A stretch of 64,000 nt of DNA from contig CM067528.1 of NCBI GenBank assembly GCA_034509925.1, positions 11,744,501-11,808,500 on the forward strand, read 5' to 3'. A model generated the notes under the pieces. The model was given only the letters and a program-made list of their open reading frames with translations. It was not told where the DNA came from and did no database searches. Below, in pieces: positions 16,865 through 44,662 of the stretch (position 1 is its first letter; each line of letters begins with the position of its first letter). Source of the stretch: Hirudinaria manillensis (Eukaryota; Annelida; Clitellata; Hirudinida; Hirudinidae). Both the position numbers and the translations under genes were made by a program.

Positions 16865-19075
16865 CTGGTATTCTTGGGGAATCCACCAAGGCTCGGATCC
16901 GCCCTCGTAATGCAGCCAATCCTCTCCGACGTCATCGTCGTTGTCGTCATCAGCATCATTTTTGTCATCACTATCATCACCGCCACCATCACCGTAGTCA
17001 TCATTATCATCACCATCGTAGGAGCTATCGTGGCTCCTCATCTCGTTGTTGAGCAATTTCTCGCAGTTGTATCGCTTGAATCGAGTGCCATTTGTTGCTG
17101 TTGTCGTTGCTGATGTTGTTGCTGATGTTGCTGATGTTGTTGTTGTGGTTGCTGATGATGTTGTTGCTGATGTTGTTGTTGTTGTTGTTGAGCAGGTTTT
17201 GATGACGTAGAACTTGACGTTCGTCCTGCCTATGTTGCCGCTCTTTACACTGACCTTGAAGGAGTGCACGCTGTCCTTGAGACGTGCCAGTCTCAAAAAG
17301 TTCATCTGCTCCGGTGGTGATGATGACGACGACGACGACAACGTTGATAATGATGATGATGGTGATGATGACAACGATGACGATGACGGAAGCCTTTGAT
17401 CTTGTCTGAATGAGTTTGACAACAAATGCGATGACTGAAAAGTGTTGAGCGATGACGATGTCGGTTGGGGATGAGAGGTTGATGATGATGATGATGAAGA
17501 TGAAGAATATGATGATGATAATGGCGACGGAGATGGTGGTGACGGTGATGATGATGACGACGACGTCAAAGGTTTCAAAAAATCCATTGAAATTTTTAAA
17601 TTACGAAAGTCAAACAACGACGAAGGCTGTCCCAGTGACTGAATCGATGGAAACAATAGCGGTGACGATGAGGACGAGGATGATGATGATGATGATGACG
17701 ATGATGATGACGACGATGATGCCGACGATGATGACGACGACGATGACGATGATGAAGTAGTTTGGGACATGACTGAATAATTCACTGCCAGCTGATGATG
17801 TCGATGTCGAGGGTCCACGCCTGGCATTACCAAAGAATTACCTCCCCCGTCTAGTAGTGAAGGTTTGCCAACCTCCGTCACTACGGACGGATCCGCGGGG
17901 CAGCAGACCCCCAAATAAATCAGCCAATCCGGATGAACCCCTGTCCTGATTTCCGTGTCGAGGATTTGAAGCGTGACCAGGAATTCAGCGTTCTGGAAAG
18001 GTTTTAGTCTCAGTTCCGGTGGCTGGAAGGTCAACCAGACGAAACCATTTATTCTGTGGGGACGATGATGATGATGATGATGATGGTGTTGATGATGAGG
18101 AGGAAGAAGAGCAAGAGGAGCTGAATGAGGTCTCGAGTTTGATCGAGAGACTGTCTCGTGATCTTGTTTCGAGGCAGCGACGTTTCTTCTCGACCGTCGG
18201 AGTCGTTTGTCGTCGTCTGCCGTCGCCGATGTCGCCGATGTTGCCCTCTGCTTGTGTCGCTCGCTGCTCGATTCGAGTGTCGATTGTCGTTCATTTTCAA
18301 CGAATTGCATTCCGAGACCGAAAGGAAGCTTTTGAGCGATTGGAATTTCATCAAATTTAGTCTCGATTTTTTCTCTTGAAAAATGTTTTTTTCTACTTTT
18401 CCTCGCTTTTTCTTTCCTGGAATCGAATCGATAAAAATTCTCGCGACTCGTTTCCGGCGCCTCTAATCCGTCACGGAGTCTCCTAGTGACGTCACATCTT
18501 CTCGTCATGACGTCACATCCCCTCGTCATGACGTCATCTCCTGTTCTGTTCAGGACGTTCCTTTTGGCTGTTTCGATTGATGACTTTGTCTCCCGGCACG
18601 ATGCTATCACGTGACTTTCTGTGACTCCTGGCAATTCTTTCCGCTCAATCGGCGCACTTTTTTCGTCACCACTTGCAGGTGAATTGAGCGATGCTTCCTC
18701 AATTTGGTCGGAATTTGAAACCGCAGTTTCTTTCTGCTCTTCTTCTCCTCTCTGCCCTCCATCTTGCTGGCGATGATGACGACGACGACGAAGATGTCTA
18801 TGATGCTGATGAACATGGCGATGATGATGATGACGATGATGATGACAGTCGCTGCCGATGCGTAACTGACGAAGATGACAAAGCGGCTCTTGTCGTTTCA
18901 TGGAGTTTATTAGATTCGCCATGCTAAGGGACACGACGAATCCGGCGAGAATGAGGAGGAGGATGACGACGACGTTGGAACGGACGGAGGTGGAGATGCG
19001 GAGGAAGTGAGGGACGTCCAAGTGGTTGTTGAGAGAAGACATGGAAAAGAACCTGCCAATGTTTTGCCTCTTCAA
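16865..19075 (-). CDS. Large low-complexity ectodomain exon, start of the SLC10-like protein
   Basis: From ATG at 19075 the frame is open for about 737 codons to a donor (TACCAG|gtgata at 16864). A hydrophobic segment, VVVILLLILAGFVVSLSMAN (about residues 36-56), can act as a signal anchor. Conserved-looking islands are GFVWLTFQPPELRLKPFQNA with HPDWLIYLGVCC, and DSVHSFKVSVKSGNIGRTNV; the latter resembles the beta-sandwich ectodomain of SLC10A3/A5-type proteins. Between them are long His, Ser, Thr/Ala and Asp tracts encoded by CAT/GAT-type triplets, which must vary in length. Codon content outside the tracts and the GC level support coding. The downstream exon at 16515-16752 supplies the first helix. 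Transport of bile-acid-like organic anions is the family role; the substrate cannot be inferred. Confidence 0.6.
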
Positions 19076-20221
19076 ATTAATTGCCGTTCAATGTTCAGTA
19101 ATTTATAATATCTTTTAATTACGGGGATGGCGTAATATAACAATAATAATAATAATAATTAATAATAATATTATTATAATTATATAATATTGATATTAAT
19201 ATTATATATTATATAATAACACTAATTATTAATTAATTAATAATATTAATTATTATATAATATATAATATTATTGTTTTATTATGACCAGTTGATAATAT
19301 AATTTTATTATATATTTATAAGCTGAAAAACAATTACAAGAATAAAGAAGATTTATTCAAACGACGATGATATATGAAATAATATTGAAGATATATGAAA
19401 GCTTGCTTTTGATCCTTCATCATACCTTTCCTTGTTAATTCACATTGCCAGGAATTAATAGATTAATTAATAATAAATGAATAATAATAATAATAAATAA
19501 ATAAATTAATTAATTAATAAATAAAATAACAAATTAATCGGTTATTGATTTGTAAATAATAATCCAATTATATCCAATTATTTTCATGAAGTTTTGGATT
19601 GCTTATTTTTCATGAATTACTTCCATATTTAGATTAATTAATTTTAATCATTTCAAAACATTTAGCGACTTTATTTATTTAATTTTTAATTTTTTCTCGT
19701 TTAATTTTTTTTTGTTTTTAAATCCAGAAAAAGAATTTTCGAAAATGTATTCGAATTTTGCATCGTTAAAATACGATAATTATTTTAAAAATTAATTAAT
19801 CATTTAATTAATAATTAATTTTAAAAATTATTTCAGTTCGTAAATGACGTCACGCGATCTTTACCTCAGTCCAATCAACACGTGAAACAATATACTTCTA
19901 ATAATACATGACGTTGCATGTTTAATCTCTCATTCAACAGAAAGAAAGACATAACAAGTTTTCAAAATAAATGAATGAATAAATAAGTAAATAATTAAAT
20001 AAATAATTAATTAATCAATTGAATAAATAAATGCACAAGCAAATGAATGTTAATATATCAATCATCGAAACATAGAAAAGAAACAGAAGAGCAAAGAATA
20101 AAAATATTTTCTTCTTTGTTTATTATTGTTTCTAAAATTTAATTTCCAGTTGTTGTGACGTCATTAATTTGAATTCACTGTCTTTGAGATGACGTCATTA
20201 ATGGATGACTTCATAGTTATA

Positions 20222-20260
<39 letters not shown>

Positions 20261-21180
20261 AGTTTTATTCGAAGAATTTAATCGTCCAATTAACTTCTTT
20301 TGAACAAATTTAAACAAAAAAAAAACTTCTAAGGCAAACCAAGTCACGTGGCTTGAACTTTGACCCGCGAAAATTCAGAATGCAGCAGTTTTAATTAATT
20401 AGCAACTTTAAACTTGAAGTATCAGCGGGGTTAATGAGGTCAGTGGGGTCAATGAGGTCATTTTATGCACTGTATTTCCCTTCAATTTGTTCTCACGAGT
20501 ATCGTTGAGAGGAACATTTTAAATGCAAATTGGAATTATTTTGATTTTATGAAAAAAAAAATAATAATAACAAAAAGTCTAAATAAAATCTTAAAAATAA
20601 GGATGTGTTAAATAATACATGTAATAACATCATAAATAATGCGCCAAATAATTTATTGAACATTGTAATAAAATTTATTGTAATAAAAATCTATATTACT
20701 ATATATTAAAAAATAATAATATTTGAATCTATAATAATATAATAAATAATATATCGGATAAAACGATAAACAACAATATTTAAATTAATTTATTGAGCAA
20801 CACTATTATAAAAAATAGTACTTAAATCCTAAATATTAAATTATATTTGTATATTTATTTAAATTATTATATAGGTTGTAATTATTATAATATATTAATA
20901 ATATAATAAATAAATAAATAATATATCAAATAAAATGATTAACAACAATACTTGTATTCATTTATTAAATAATATGTAGAATAAAGTTCAGCAACTTTAT
21001 TATAAAACAATGGATGACCCCGGAGTGACCTGGGATTGTGACGTCATTAACTTCAAGGAATGGAAAGGACAAGGATTTATTCCGGAGGAGGATCAAGCGA
21101 CTGAATTATTGATGCCTGGTTCTTATGCAAGGATATCGATGAATATAAACTGAGATGTAAAATAAGAATAATAATAATAA

Positions 21181-21227
<47 letters not shown>

Positions 21228-21794
21228 GGAATAATAATAATAATAATAATAATAATAGGAATAATAATAATAATAATCATAATAATAGTAATAATAATCA
21301 TAATAATAATAATAATAATAATGTAAAATGGATAACAACAACAACAAAAATTAAAAAAATAATAGTATAATAATAATAGTATTATTATAATATAATTAAT
21401 ATAATAATAATAATAATAATACAAATTTCACTTTGCAATTATCGATTATAAGGTTTTAAATTACAATTAAACTATAATTCAAAAAGACGTCACTTTTTGG
21501 AAATTTGTTTTTTTTTTTAAAAAATCGATACGAGAAATTATAGCTCGCTTTTGCCTCGTCTTCACTTCTGATAATTTGTTTATAAAATATGACGATAAAT
21601 GGCAAAAAAATCTCCATTAATTTGTTTTTATTTTTCGTTCCTTTCAACTCGCCATTTTGGATCGAGTTACGAATGAGATGCACAACTCAAGAGATAGGAA
21701 GGACCAATGAATCATCAATAAAAAAATTCTTTATTCATTTATGTAGCGCTATTTTATTTCATTTATTTCTTTGCTTCTGTTTAACTTCTGTTTG

Positions 21795-21829
<35 letters not shown>

Positions 21830-22229
21830 TAATAGTAATAATAATAATAATCGTAGTTAATTTTAATTTTTTGAGTATTATTCATTATCAATTGATTATT
21901 AAAAATTTTTCGGACTTTTGTTGCTAAATTTAAATAAAATCGTGAGATAAAAATGTCCGAAATGTTGATTTTAATATATTAAACAGAATTAATCTTTCGC
22001 TTGTGTCTTGCTTTTGCTATCCCCTGATCATTTGTCATTCAGTTGCTTTGGAAAACATGTTCAGAGAATTTTCAAGATTTTTGAATGAAATTTATTGAAA
22101 TAATATGTTTATTTTAAATTTAAAACTTAATGTCATTTCAAATCATTTGAAATATTCTTTGATATTATAAATATTTGTAATGTTACATTAAAAAATCTTT
22201 ATCATGATAAATTTCTTTCATAAATGTAT
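19076..22229. other. AT-rich 5' flank of the SLC10-like gene, no gene seen
   Basis: Very AT-rich, with ATT/AAT microsatellites at 20222-20261 and 21168-21420 (AAT runs broken by AGG or CAT triplets), plus AT-rich imperfect repeats. TGACGTCA-like CRE motifs occur at about 20156-20163 and 20190-20197, and in part near 19850. No coding exon could be supported. Confidence 0.6.
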
Positions 22230-22233
22230 ATAT

Positions 22234-22530
22234 TGTAATAACCCGGGGTCCTCAAACTAATTATAGAAGGTCAGGCCTATTGAAAGTTGTCAGATGGCTT
22301 GGAAGATGCACGATGCTTAATTGATTAAGTCTTGAAATCTGCTGTTCTCTAATTCTCGCTCCCTTTCCGATACAAATCCATTTGTCGAGGTGCATAACCA
22401 AAGAGTCTGAATAGCAACAATTAATTAATTCTCAAATTATATTGCCACTAAATTTAATTAATTATTAAATTAATTAATCGGCAATATAATTTTAATTATT
22501 ATTCAATATATTGGATCTAGGGATCCAACA
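22234..22530 (-). repeat. 3' LTR of copy A
   Basis: 297 bp, TG...CA ends, identical by eye to 24252-24548. The stop codon of the element's ORF lies inside it. Confidence 0.95.
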
Positions 22531-24170
22531 CTGCCCCCTCCTTAAATCTGTTCGTCCCGAACAGACATCTATTCCCATTTTCATTTTTACTCTAGGAATA
22601 GGATCCAATCTTCCAACAATCTCATGGCTGCAAATCCCAGATCCATTTGCTTTGCCATCTTCTGGGATTTCTGTTTCCCCCCTTTTACTTCTGCGTCCCG
22701 CAAGTTTCAGTCGCGGAACATCGCCATTTCTATGCTCAACCTCCTGCTCCACCATGTCGCCAGATCTCAGACTCTCTACAGGATCACCTGCTCCATTTTT
22801 CTTGCTAGGCACTCTCCCGAAATCCCGAGCACTCCCTTCTGTTATTTCCAATGGAGCCAAAACATCAGCTGGTAAATCCATGGGCTGTTCTGTAGACTCT
22901 ACTTGTTCCACCATCACCTGCTTCCTCCGAGCATTCGTCTGGCCCAGTCGTCAGAGGCCTTCAAATCTCGACTGAAAACACATCTATTTGTGTCGTCATA
23001 CCAATAATTCTCTAATCTATAGCTTGTGTTCTTTCCTTGTCTTTATTATTTTATTTTATTTTACTCCATTCCGTTTACTCACTTTTATTTTAACCTCATC
23101 TTATTTTATGTTTGCTTGTTTTTTTTTTGTTTTTTGTTTTTTTTTTTTTGAATCTTACATTTCATAGACTGTGGACTTGTGAACCCTGCCGCCGTGCCTT
23201 TACATCCCCTTGGGATAACATTGCGCACGTAAAATATTGGACAAATAAATGTAAATGTAAATGTAAACTTCGTGTGCTTCACTGGTAACTCAATGTCCTT
23301 CATCGGTGACTCCTCGGGCGGTACTAATAACTTCGCAGACTCTGTCGGGAAATCCATTGGCTGTTCTGTAGACTCTACTTGTTCCACCATCAAATCCGTG
23401 CGCTCCACCGGCAACACCACGTGACTCATCAGTAACTCCTCGGGCTGCACCAACAACTCCATATGATCCACCGGCAATCCCACAGGCTCCTCCGAAAGTT
23501 CCACTTGCTCCACTAAAACCTCTTTGAGCTCTCTGGGCCCTGCTGACGACTCGACCTGATCTGATAACTCTATGGGCGCCAACGTCGAGTTCTCTAAGTC
23601 TGCCATCACGCACAGAGTTTCTGGAGACACGCACGCACTGTGGTTGGATGTGCCTTCTAATGACTCCATCCCAATGCTGCCAGAAACGGTACTTGGAACA
23701 TCAGAACTCTTCTCAGTAGAGTTTCCACCAGAAACCAAAGAGGCATCCTGACGCGGAATCGCTGTGTTTTCCAAATCGCCCCTAATAGTCCTCCTAGAGT
23801 TCTCTGCAAACTTTCTCCGCCACTTACTATATTCGGACTCGAATTCAAAAGAACCAACAGGACTCTTCTCGGTAGAGTTTTCACCCGAAACCAGCGAGAC
23901 ATCCTGACATGGAATCGCTGTGTTTTTCAAATCGCCCCTAATACTCCTCCTCAACTCATCTACGGACTTTTTCATAAAATCAAGAAATTCTTCCATTTTT
24001 TTATGGGATGGATTCTCGAATTCGTATTCCTCTGGGTCATGGCCATTCTCTGTCAGCCATGTCCCAAGTCGCTCTCGTATCTCAGCTTTCGTGCCTTTCC
24101 AATCCAGGCCACGATCTCTCAATTCTTGTCTCAATCGAGGCACGTACAATTCATCCAAGTACTTCGGCAT
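22492..24170 (-). pseudogene. SAP-domain ORF of copy A, split by a LINE insertion
   Basis: The ORF starts at ATG 24170 and keeps frame to about 23269. It resumes at about 22918 and ends at 22492 inside the 3' LTR, so it is interrupted by about 350 bp of LINE. The N-terminus (MPKYLDELYVPRLRQELRDR, then GLDWKGTKAEIRERL) is a SAP motif, a short helix-extended loop-helix DNA-binding fold. It is followed by an internally duplicated segment (RGDLKNTAIP... and RGDLENTAIP...) of about 50 residues that copy B has only once, then an acidic array of degenerate 'hydrophobic-x-Val-Glu-x-Pro-x-Glu-Leu' units, then a basic end (RRSKRGE). Position after the primer site suggests a Gag-like role, which is inference. 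It probably no longer makes a full protein. Confidence 0.85.
22920..23268 (+). mobile_element. 5'-truncated LINE 3' end inserted in copy A
   Basis: The + strand begins with the last codons of a non-LTR retrotransposon ORF (LPPSIRLAQ, then AFKSRLKTHLF and a TAA), a very common C-terminal signature in Jockey/CR1-type elements. A T-rich 3' UTR follows, and the element ends in a short TAAATG-type tandem tail (about 23245-23266). Removing it restores frame continuity of the SAP ORF. No clear target duplication longer than 2-4 bp was visible. Confidence 0.8.
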
Positions 24171-24251
24171 CCTTCACTTTTCAATTAAACAAGCTTCTAC
24201 TTTAGTTACTTTTGGACACCCTTTAACTCTAAATCCCACTTCTGACACCAA

Positions 24252-24548
24252 TGTAATAACCCGGGGTCCTCAAACTAATTATAGAAGGTCAGGCCTATTG
24301 AAAGTTGTCAGATGGCTTGGAAGATGCACGATGCTTAATTGATTAAGTCTTGAAATCTGCTGTTCTCTAATTCTCGCTCCCTTTCCGATACAAATCCATT
24401 TGTCGAGGTGCATAACCAAAGAGTCTGAATAGCAACAATTAATTAATTCTCAAATTATATTGCCACTAAATTTAATTAATTATTAAATTAATTAATCGGC
24501 AATATAATTTTAATTATTATTCAATATATTGGATCTAGGGATCCAACA
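24252..24548 (-). repeat. 5' LTR of copy A
   Basis: 297 bp. Followed (minus strand, one base later) by the tRNA-Leu-like primer binding site at 24250-24233. Confidence 0.95.
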
Positions 24549-24552
24549 ATAT

Positions 24553-25029
24553 GTATTATATATGATATTTATATTTATTTATATTATATTGTATTACATG
24601 TATTATTATTATTATTATTATTATTATTACAGTTTTAAATTAAGTTCTCATCGGTTTTAATTGGTGCTGAGACGAGTTGAAGAATAATTGGAACCCGTCA
24701 TGCTTCAGTGGGTCAGCTTTTATCGGATTTCACGGTTGATCGAACACATTTTATTTATTACTCATTAATATTAATGATGACGTGATAGCTTATAGTAGCC
24801 ATATAATTATCATTACTCTTGAATAATAATGAGAATTCATGAATATTTAATAAATTTGAATAATAATAAGAAAGCATTGAACCGAGTGATTATGCAGTAA
24901 GAAAGGGGACGGAACCAAATTTTAAATTAAAAAATCTTTTTTAAATAAAATATTTTAAAATATGTTATTTAAATTAAATAAATTTAATAAAAAAAAATTA
25001 AATTATTTCTTATTTTTTATTTTCTTATT
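24553..25029. other. AT-rich spacer between LTR element and LINE
   Basis: Contains an ATT microsatellite (24600-24630) and AT-rich DNA. I see no gene. Confidence 0.6.
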
Positions 25030-25983
25030 TGAGAGTTTAGAGTTTATTGAACAAACAATTGAACAAACAATTATGTACACCAACGAAACAATTTAAACTT
25101 AAAATACAAAATAAACTCATAGGGTCAGTCTTAAGGAAGCGCAAGCTTCCGCTAAACAGACTGGCCCTAAAAATCATAATATATATAATACAACCATGTA
25201 AATTCAAACAACCCTTACTAAATGAGACTTATACAATTTCTTAAACAACAGAAACAATAACTCAAAAGGACATGAATGAAAACAAGTTAATTCCCTAACT
25301 GAATCTGGAATTGAAGTATATAATCTTGGCCCATAACATTGTATAGAAAATAATTTCAAAGTAGATTTAGCAAAGGTAGGACTGTATTCGTGAGTGTTAC
25401 GTAAGAAATAAGAAGGATTGTTATAGGTATTGCTTGGTATGAAAAAATCTGAAAATATTTTAGGAATAGAATTGAAGTTGTAGGCAAACATAAAAAGGGC
25501 AGTTTGTAAGTCATGAATTTGGGTTACACTTAGTAAATTATTGTTTGTAAAAGCAGAGACAGTCGATGATAGAGGCGGCAACAGGAAAATGACACGCACA
25601 ATCCGTTTTTGTAATAATGATAACTGATGTAAGTGTGTCTTGTAAGTAGAAGCCCATATGATATTACAGTAAGTTAGGTAGGGATAGACAAGTGAAAAAT
25701 ATAATGAAAGTGCTATTTTTGTGTTGATAAAAGGCCGTATCCTTGATATTATTCCAATATTTCTGGAGATGCGATTTTGTAAATAAGATATATGGTTTAG
25801 CCAAGAAAGGTGTTCATCTATTGTGATCCCTAAATATCTAATACTTGTGACTCTATTTAGGGAAAACTTATCTATGTAGAGAGAGGAGTTACATGCAATG
25901 ACCTTTCTGGAAGAGTGAAAAACCATAAAATTTGATTTATAAACATTGATAGATAAGCAATTACTCGCAAACCAATTTTTCAA
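25030..25983 (-). mobile_element. 5'-truncated non-LTR retrotransposon (reverse transcriptase C-terminal part)
   Basis: The minus strand is open for about 259 codons from the left edge of the copy to a stop at 25204-25206. It starts just after where the catalytic YADD/FADD motif would lie (NWFASNCLSINVYKSNFMVF), continues with SIRYLGITIDEHLSWLNHIS and NRISRNIGIISRIR (the finger-to-thumb region of Jockey/CR1-type reverse transcriptases) and has YPYLTYCNIIWASTYKTHL and LQKRIVRVI (thumb). A 3' UTR of about 170 bp ends near 25030 with repeated TTGTTCAATTGTTTGTTCAA-like DNA. Endonuclease, catalytic aspartates and 5' part are absent, so it is dead. The reading frame is uninterrupted, so it is fairly young. 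AT-rich flanks hide any target duplication. Confidence 0.88.
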
Positions 25984-27364
25984 ATTAAATATTTTAAAAT
26001 ATTTTTTAAGATATATAAAAATATTTTTTAAGATTTTTAATCAAATCTGAATAAAAAAATCGAAAACTTTCCAAAGAAATGTCGACACGAAACTGTTGAT
26101 TGACCTGCCATTGGTTGAGGCTTAAATTTCAGTCGAGGGTTTAATTTTCAGAATAAAAAAAAAACATTTCAATTATTTCAGAATTTATTTTAATTATATT
26201 TTTATTTATTGCTTATTTATTATTATTATGATGATTATTATTAATTATTATTATTATTATTATTATTATTGATATTATTAATTGGTATTATTATTATTAA
26301 TTTTTATTGTAATTATTATTAAAATTAGTCTTTTTTTTATAAAGGTTTAACCAACCTTTGCTAATGTTGCAAATCTTCGTTTGTAACTGTCTGTTTATTT
26401 GTCCGCCAACGTGTGATGAATTATTATTTTTTTGAATTGTTTATAAAAACTATTAAATCATAATTTATTTTAATTGTTTTCCGACTTTTCGGTGAAAATG
26501 AATAAAACGGCTTTTCCCGGAAGTGACGGATGCCAAATTGACCGCTGCTTTTAAACCTTGGGAAGGGTAGGCATCGGAAGCTCGCAAACACACGAGCGAA
26601 TTGATGCACTGACGAGTGCATGCATCGATGCATTGGGGAAAGTGAATGAATTCATCTGACTCTCTGGAAAAGCATCAATGCACAGAAGGACTTCTTTTTT
26701 TTTTGGTAAACAGAAAGAGAGGAGCAGGTGCTGAAGAGCAGGAGAATAACAAATGGATGGTTGGATGGAGGACGATGTGAAGTGAAGTCCCTAAAAGATG
26801 GACTGAATGAATTGATGACTCGGGGATAGGTTTGCGATGGAAAGATGGATTGATGGCTCAAAAATGAATGAAGATCAATCCACTGATATGGTCTACATTG
26901 ACGGCAATAAAATCATTGTTCGTTCGATGTATAAAAACATTTATTTATTTTTATTTATTTTTTATTTCGAAAAAGAAAAATATTTAGCATCACATCACGT
27001 TGACATCAGAACAATTAAAGAAAAATTGATCATCTTAGCGTATCAACTCCGTTGATGGATGGATGGACTGATTGAAGATTGATTGATTGGATAACAGAAG
27101 GAAGGAAGGAAGGAAACGAATGAAAATAAAATAATTGGCAGAATAAGAAGAGCTTAGCCACGAGGACTTGGGTCAGTCGGACGGACGGATTAAGATGGAT
27201 GGATGGAAAAAGCCATGTGATATTGAGATGACAGATGGAGAGATAAAAGCGAACAGAAAGAGCAGTGAATGAATGAAGCGGAAGACTATGCGTGGCACTG
27301 GCTTTTACACAGTTTTGTTTTTCACATCGTCGATAAAAGAAGATATTTTGTTGTCCTTGTAGCG

Positions 27365-27475
27365 ACATATTTTGTTGCTGTTGCAACTGATGATGTTGCT
27401 GTTGTTGCAACCGATAATGTTGCTGTTTCAACTGTTGATGTTGTTGCTGCAACTGATGATGTTGCTGTTGTCAAA
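27365..27475. repeat. Minisatellite of GTTGCTGTTGCAACTGATGAT-like units
   Basis: Four or so diverged units of about 30 bp mix GTT and GAT triplets. They read Val-Ala-Thr-Asp-Asp on + and Gln/His-rich on -, both as by-products. Confidence 0.8.
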
Positions 27476-28324
27476 TCAAGTAAAAAAATACTAAAGCCTC
27501 GAATCTTTTTATTTTTATTTAATTTCAGTTAAAATTTCTGTTAGAAAACTTTGGGAAACTCAAACAAAACTACCAAAAGAAACAAACAAACAACAACAAC
27601 AACAACAACAATTTCTAAACCTTTCAAATCGCATCGTTCCCATAGCAACTTGTGGTCACGGAAACCAAGGGAAACAATTTTCCTCAAAAGAACAGAAAGT
27701 TTTGGAGGCGTACAAACTCGATTTCGTTTCAAATTTCACTGAAGACATATTTTCCTGTTAAGAGTTTAAAAAGAATAAATAAATGTTGAACACAAATGTT
27801 GGACACAAATGTTGCACGAACAGAGAATCGAAAGTTTAATTTCTAACGACGAACAAACCAAACTTGCAACGTTTCAGGGTTTCTTAAGACTACCTAGAAG
27901 TTTGTATCAATAATCATCATCATTATCACTGTCTTCTTCATCATCGTCGTCATCATCATCATCATTGTCATCATCATCATCATCTTCGTCTTCATCTTCT
28001 TCCTCTTGTATGATGTCACCAAACACAAACAAATCATTAACTTGATGAGATGACAATCTCGTGCTATCGAAATGTTGCTCAATTAAAACTATTTTGCAAT
28101 TAATTAATATTTAATATTAATATTTTTTAATCTATTAATGTTTTTTAATTATTTTACTAAACCAATATTTCAAAAATAATAAACAAATTAATAATATGAT
28201 CGTGATCGTCATCATGATCGTTTTCATCGTCATTCACATTTGTGAACGAAAAAAAGAAACAATTAACTTCAAGTTTATCAACAAAAAGGACAGGTCACAA
28301 AATGTAGTAATCGGAAATAATGGA

Positions 28325-28453
28325 AAACAATTAGCAAATAATTGGCAAATAATTGGTAAATAATTGGTAAATAATTGGTAAATAATTACTAAATAATTGG
28401 TAAATAATTGATAAATAATTGGTAAATAATTGGCAAATAATTGGTAAATAATT
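28325..28453. repeat. 11-bp tandem repeat
   Basis: About a dozen copies of ggtaaataatt with variants (ggcaaataatt, actaaataatt, gataaataatt). It lies in AT-rich DNA downstream of the filamin gene. Confidence 0.9.
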
Positions 28454-29009
28454 GGCTCACACGAAACATCAACTCTGAAGCACGCTACCTTCGTCCAGGG
28501 AAAAAGCCAAACGTTCAAATATTCTGTGAAGAAAATGTTCGAAAAGACATTTGCAAAATTATTATTAAATATAATTTATTTTAAAAATGCGTTATATACG
28601 AATAACGTATGGGTAAAATTCTGTAAAAAAAAATTATATAATAATTCTAATTATTTTAAAAATATATTTTAAAATAAATAAAAAAATTAAATTCTTGGAC
28701 TACGATGGAAAATTGTGAACGATGACAAAAGCCCTTGGAAGCGCTAAATCATTATTAACGAGGTAAGAATAGAAACGTGAGCGATATTGCAGCGGTTATT
28801 GAGAAACATAGAATGATTAAGCATGGAATAATTAAACAAAGAACTAAAATAAACACTGGAAATTAATGAAATCGGGATTTCGTTTTCAATCCGTTCGGCC
28901 AAATACCGTTCGTTAAGAGCCTCACCTTCTCCATCACCCCCTTTAATCACTATCATCACCACCATCATCATCATCGTCATCGTCGTCATCATCTTCGTCT
29001 CATAGTTTC

Positions 29010-43872
<14,863 letters not shown>

Positions 43873-44662
43873 GGTGGCGGTGGTGGTCAAGCAATCTTTA
43901 GAAAAAGAAAAGAATTATTTAAATATGAAAAAATGTTATTTTTAAAAAATAATGGCGTTTAGGGTTTTATTTATAATTCCTTTATTATTATGATAACGAA
44001 CTGTAATTGCTAAAGTTGCTGTACTGCATTATTTCAGCCGCTTGCAAAACCGAGCGACCATAATTTTATAAGGACTAACGTTTTCCGACACTCCTATTAT
44101 TACTAAGTCAAATAAAGAAAATATAATTCTAACCTTTCAAAGCTGTTTGCAGAGTATGAAATCCAACAGATCTGTTGATAAAAACGTCGTACTAGAGTCA
44201 AAAGTTTATCAAAACCTTTCAAGAATTCATGCTCCAAGAGGCTAGAATTTGCATTCCAAAAAGTCAAAAATAGATCCTTTTGTTGTCTGCTCAGGCAACT
44301 CTGCCTACAGTCATTATTATATTATACCTCTGCAAGCTTCCACTTTGCTTACGATTTTCATTGCGACCTTTCTGTGACCAATCAAACTATCATTTCATTG
44401 GCAGTTCGAAGATTCTTTACTTGCTTCAATGTAGAAATTGTTAACGAACGTTCAATGTTTCTGCTCTGTTTTCTCTAGGCAACCATGCTATATTTGTAAT
44501 CAAGACGAATAGTCATGGATTACCAGTTTGAGGTTTGAAAATAATTAAACAAGAATAAAATGGAAGGCCATATTGTACGATAAGGGCTTTTTTTCGTCTG
44601 TGCAGGTGAAGCGAAACGGCGGTTAAATACGATAATAAATATATGAGCATGCTTGAGCTCAC

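Larger units (their letters stand above)
22234..24548 (-). mobile_element. Non-autonomous LTR retrotransposon, copy A
   Basis: Two 297-bp LTRs (22234-22530 and 24252-24548), identical by eye and starting TG / ending CA, flank about 1.7 kb. A 4-bp target duplication ATAT lies at 22230-22233 and 24549-24552. In minus orientation a primer binding site TGGTGTCAGAAGTGGGAT (24250-24233), complementary to a tRNA-Leu 3' end, follows the 5' LTR, and a purine tract AAGGAGGGGGCAG (22543-22531) precedes the 3' LTR. The interior carries only a SAP-domain ORF. I find no protease, reverse transcriptase, RNase H or integrase, so it must depend on an autonomous relative. A LINE 3' end interrupts it at about 22920-23268. 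The identical LTRs imply a recent insertion. Confidence 0.95.
25984..29009. other. Repeat-rich region between LINE and filamin 3' end, no gene seen
   Basis: Contains an ATT/ATG-rich tract (26216-26310), GGAT/GGAC patches (26750-27240), the GTTGCAACTGATGAT-type minisatellite (27365-27475), a CAT/CTT triplet tract (27910-28005), the 11-bp repeat (28325-28453) and another CAT tract (28950-28995). I found no exon with splice support. Confidence 0.6.

Noticed and set aside
16810..17113. + strand His/Arg-rich frames opposite the ectodomain exon
   Set aside because: They are reverse complements of coding triplet repeats in the minus-strand exon.
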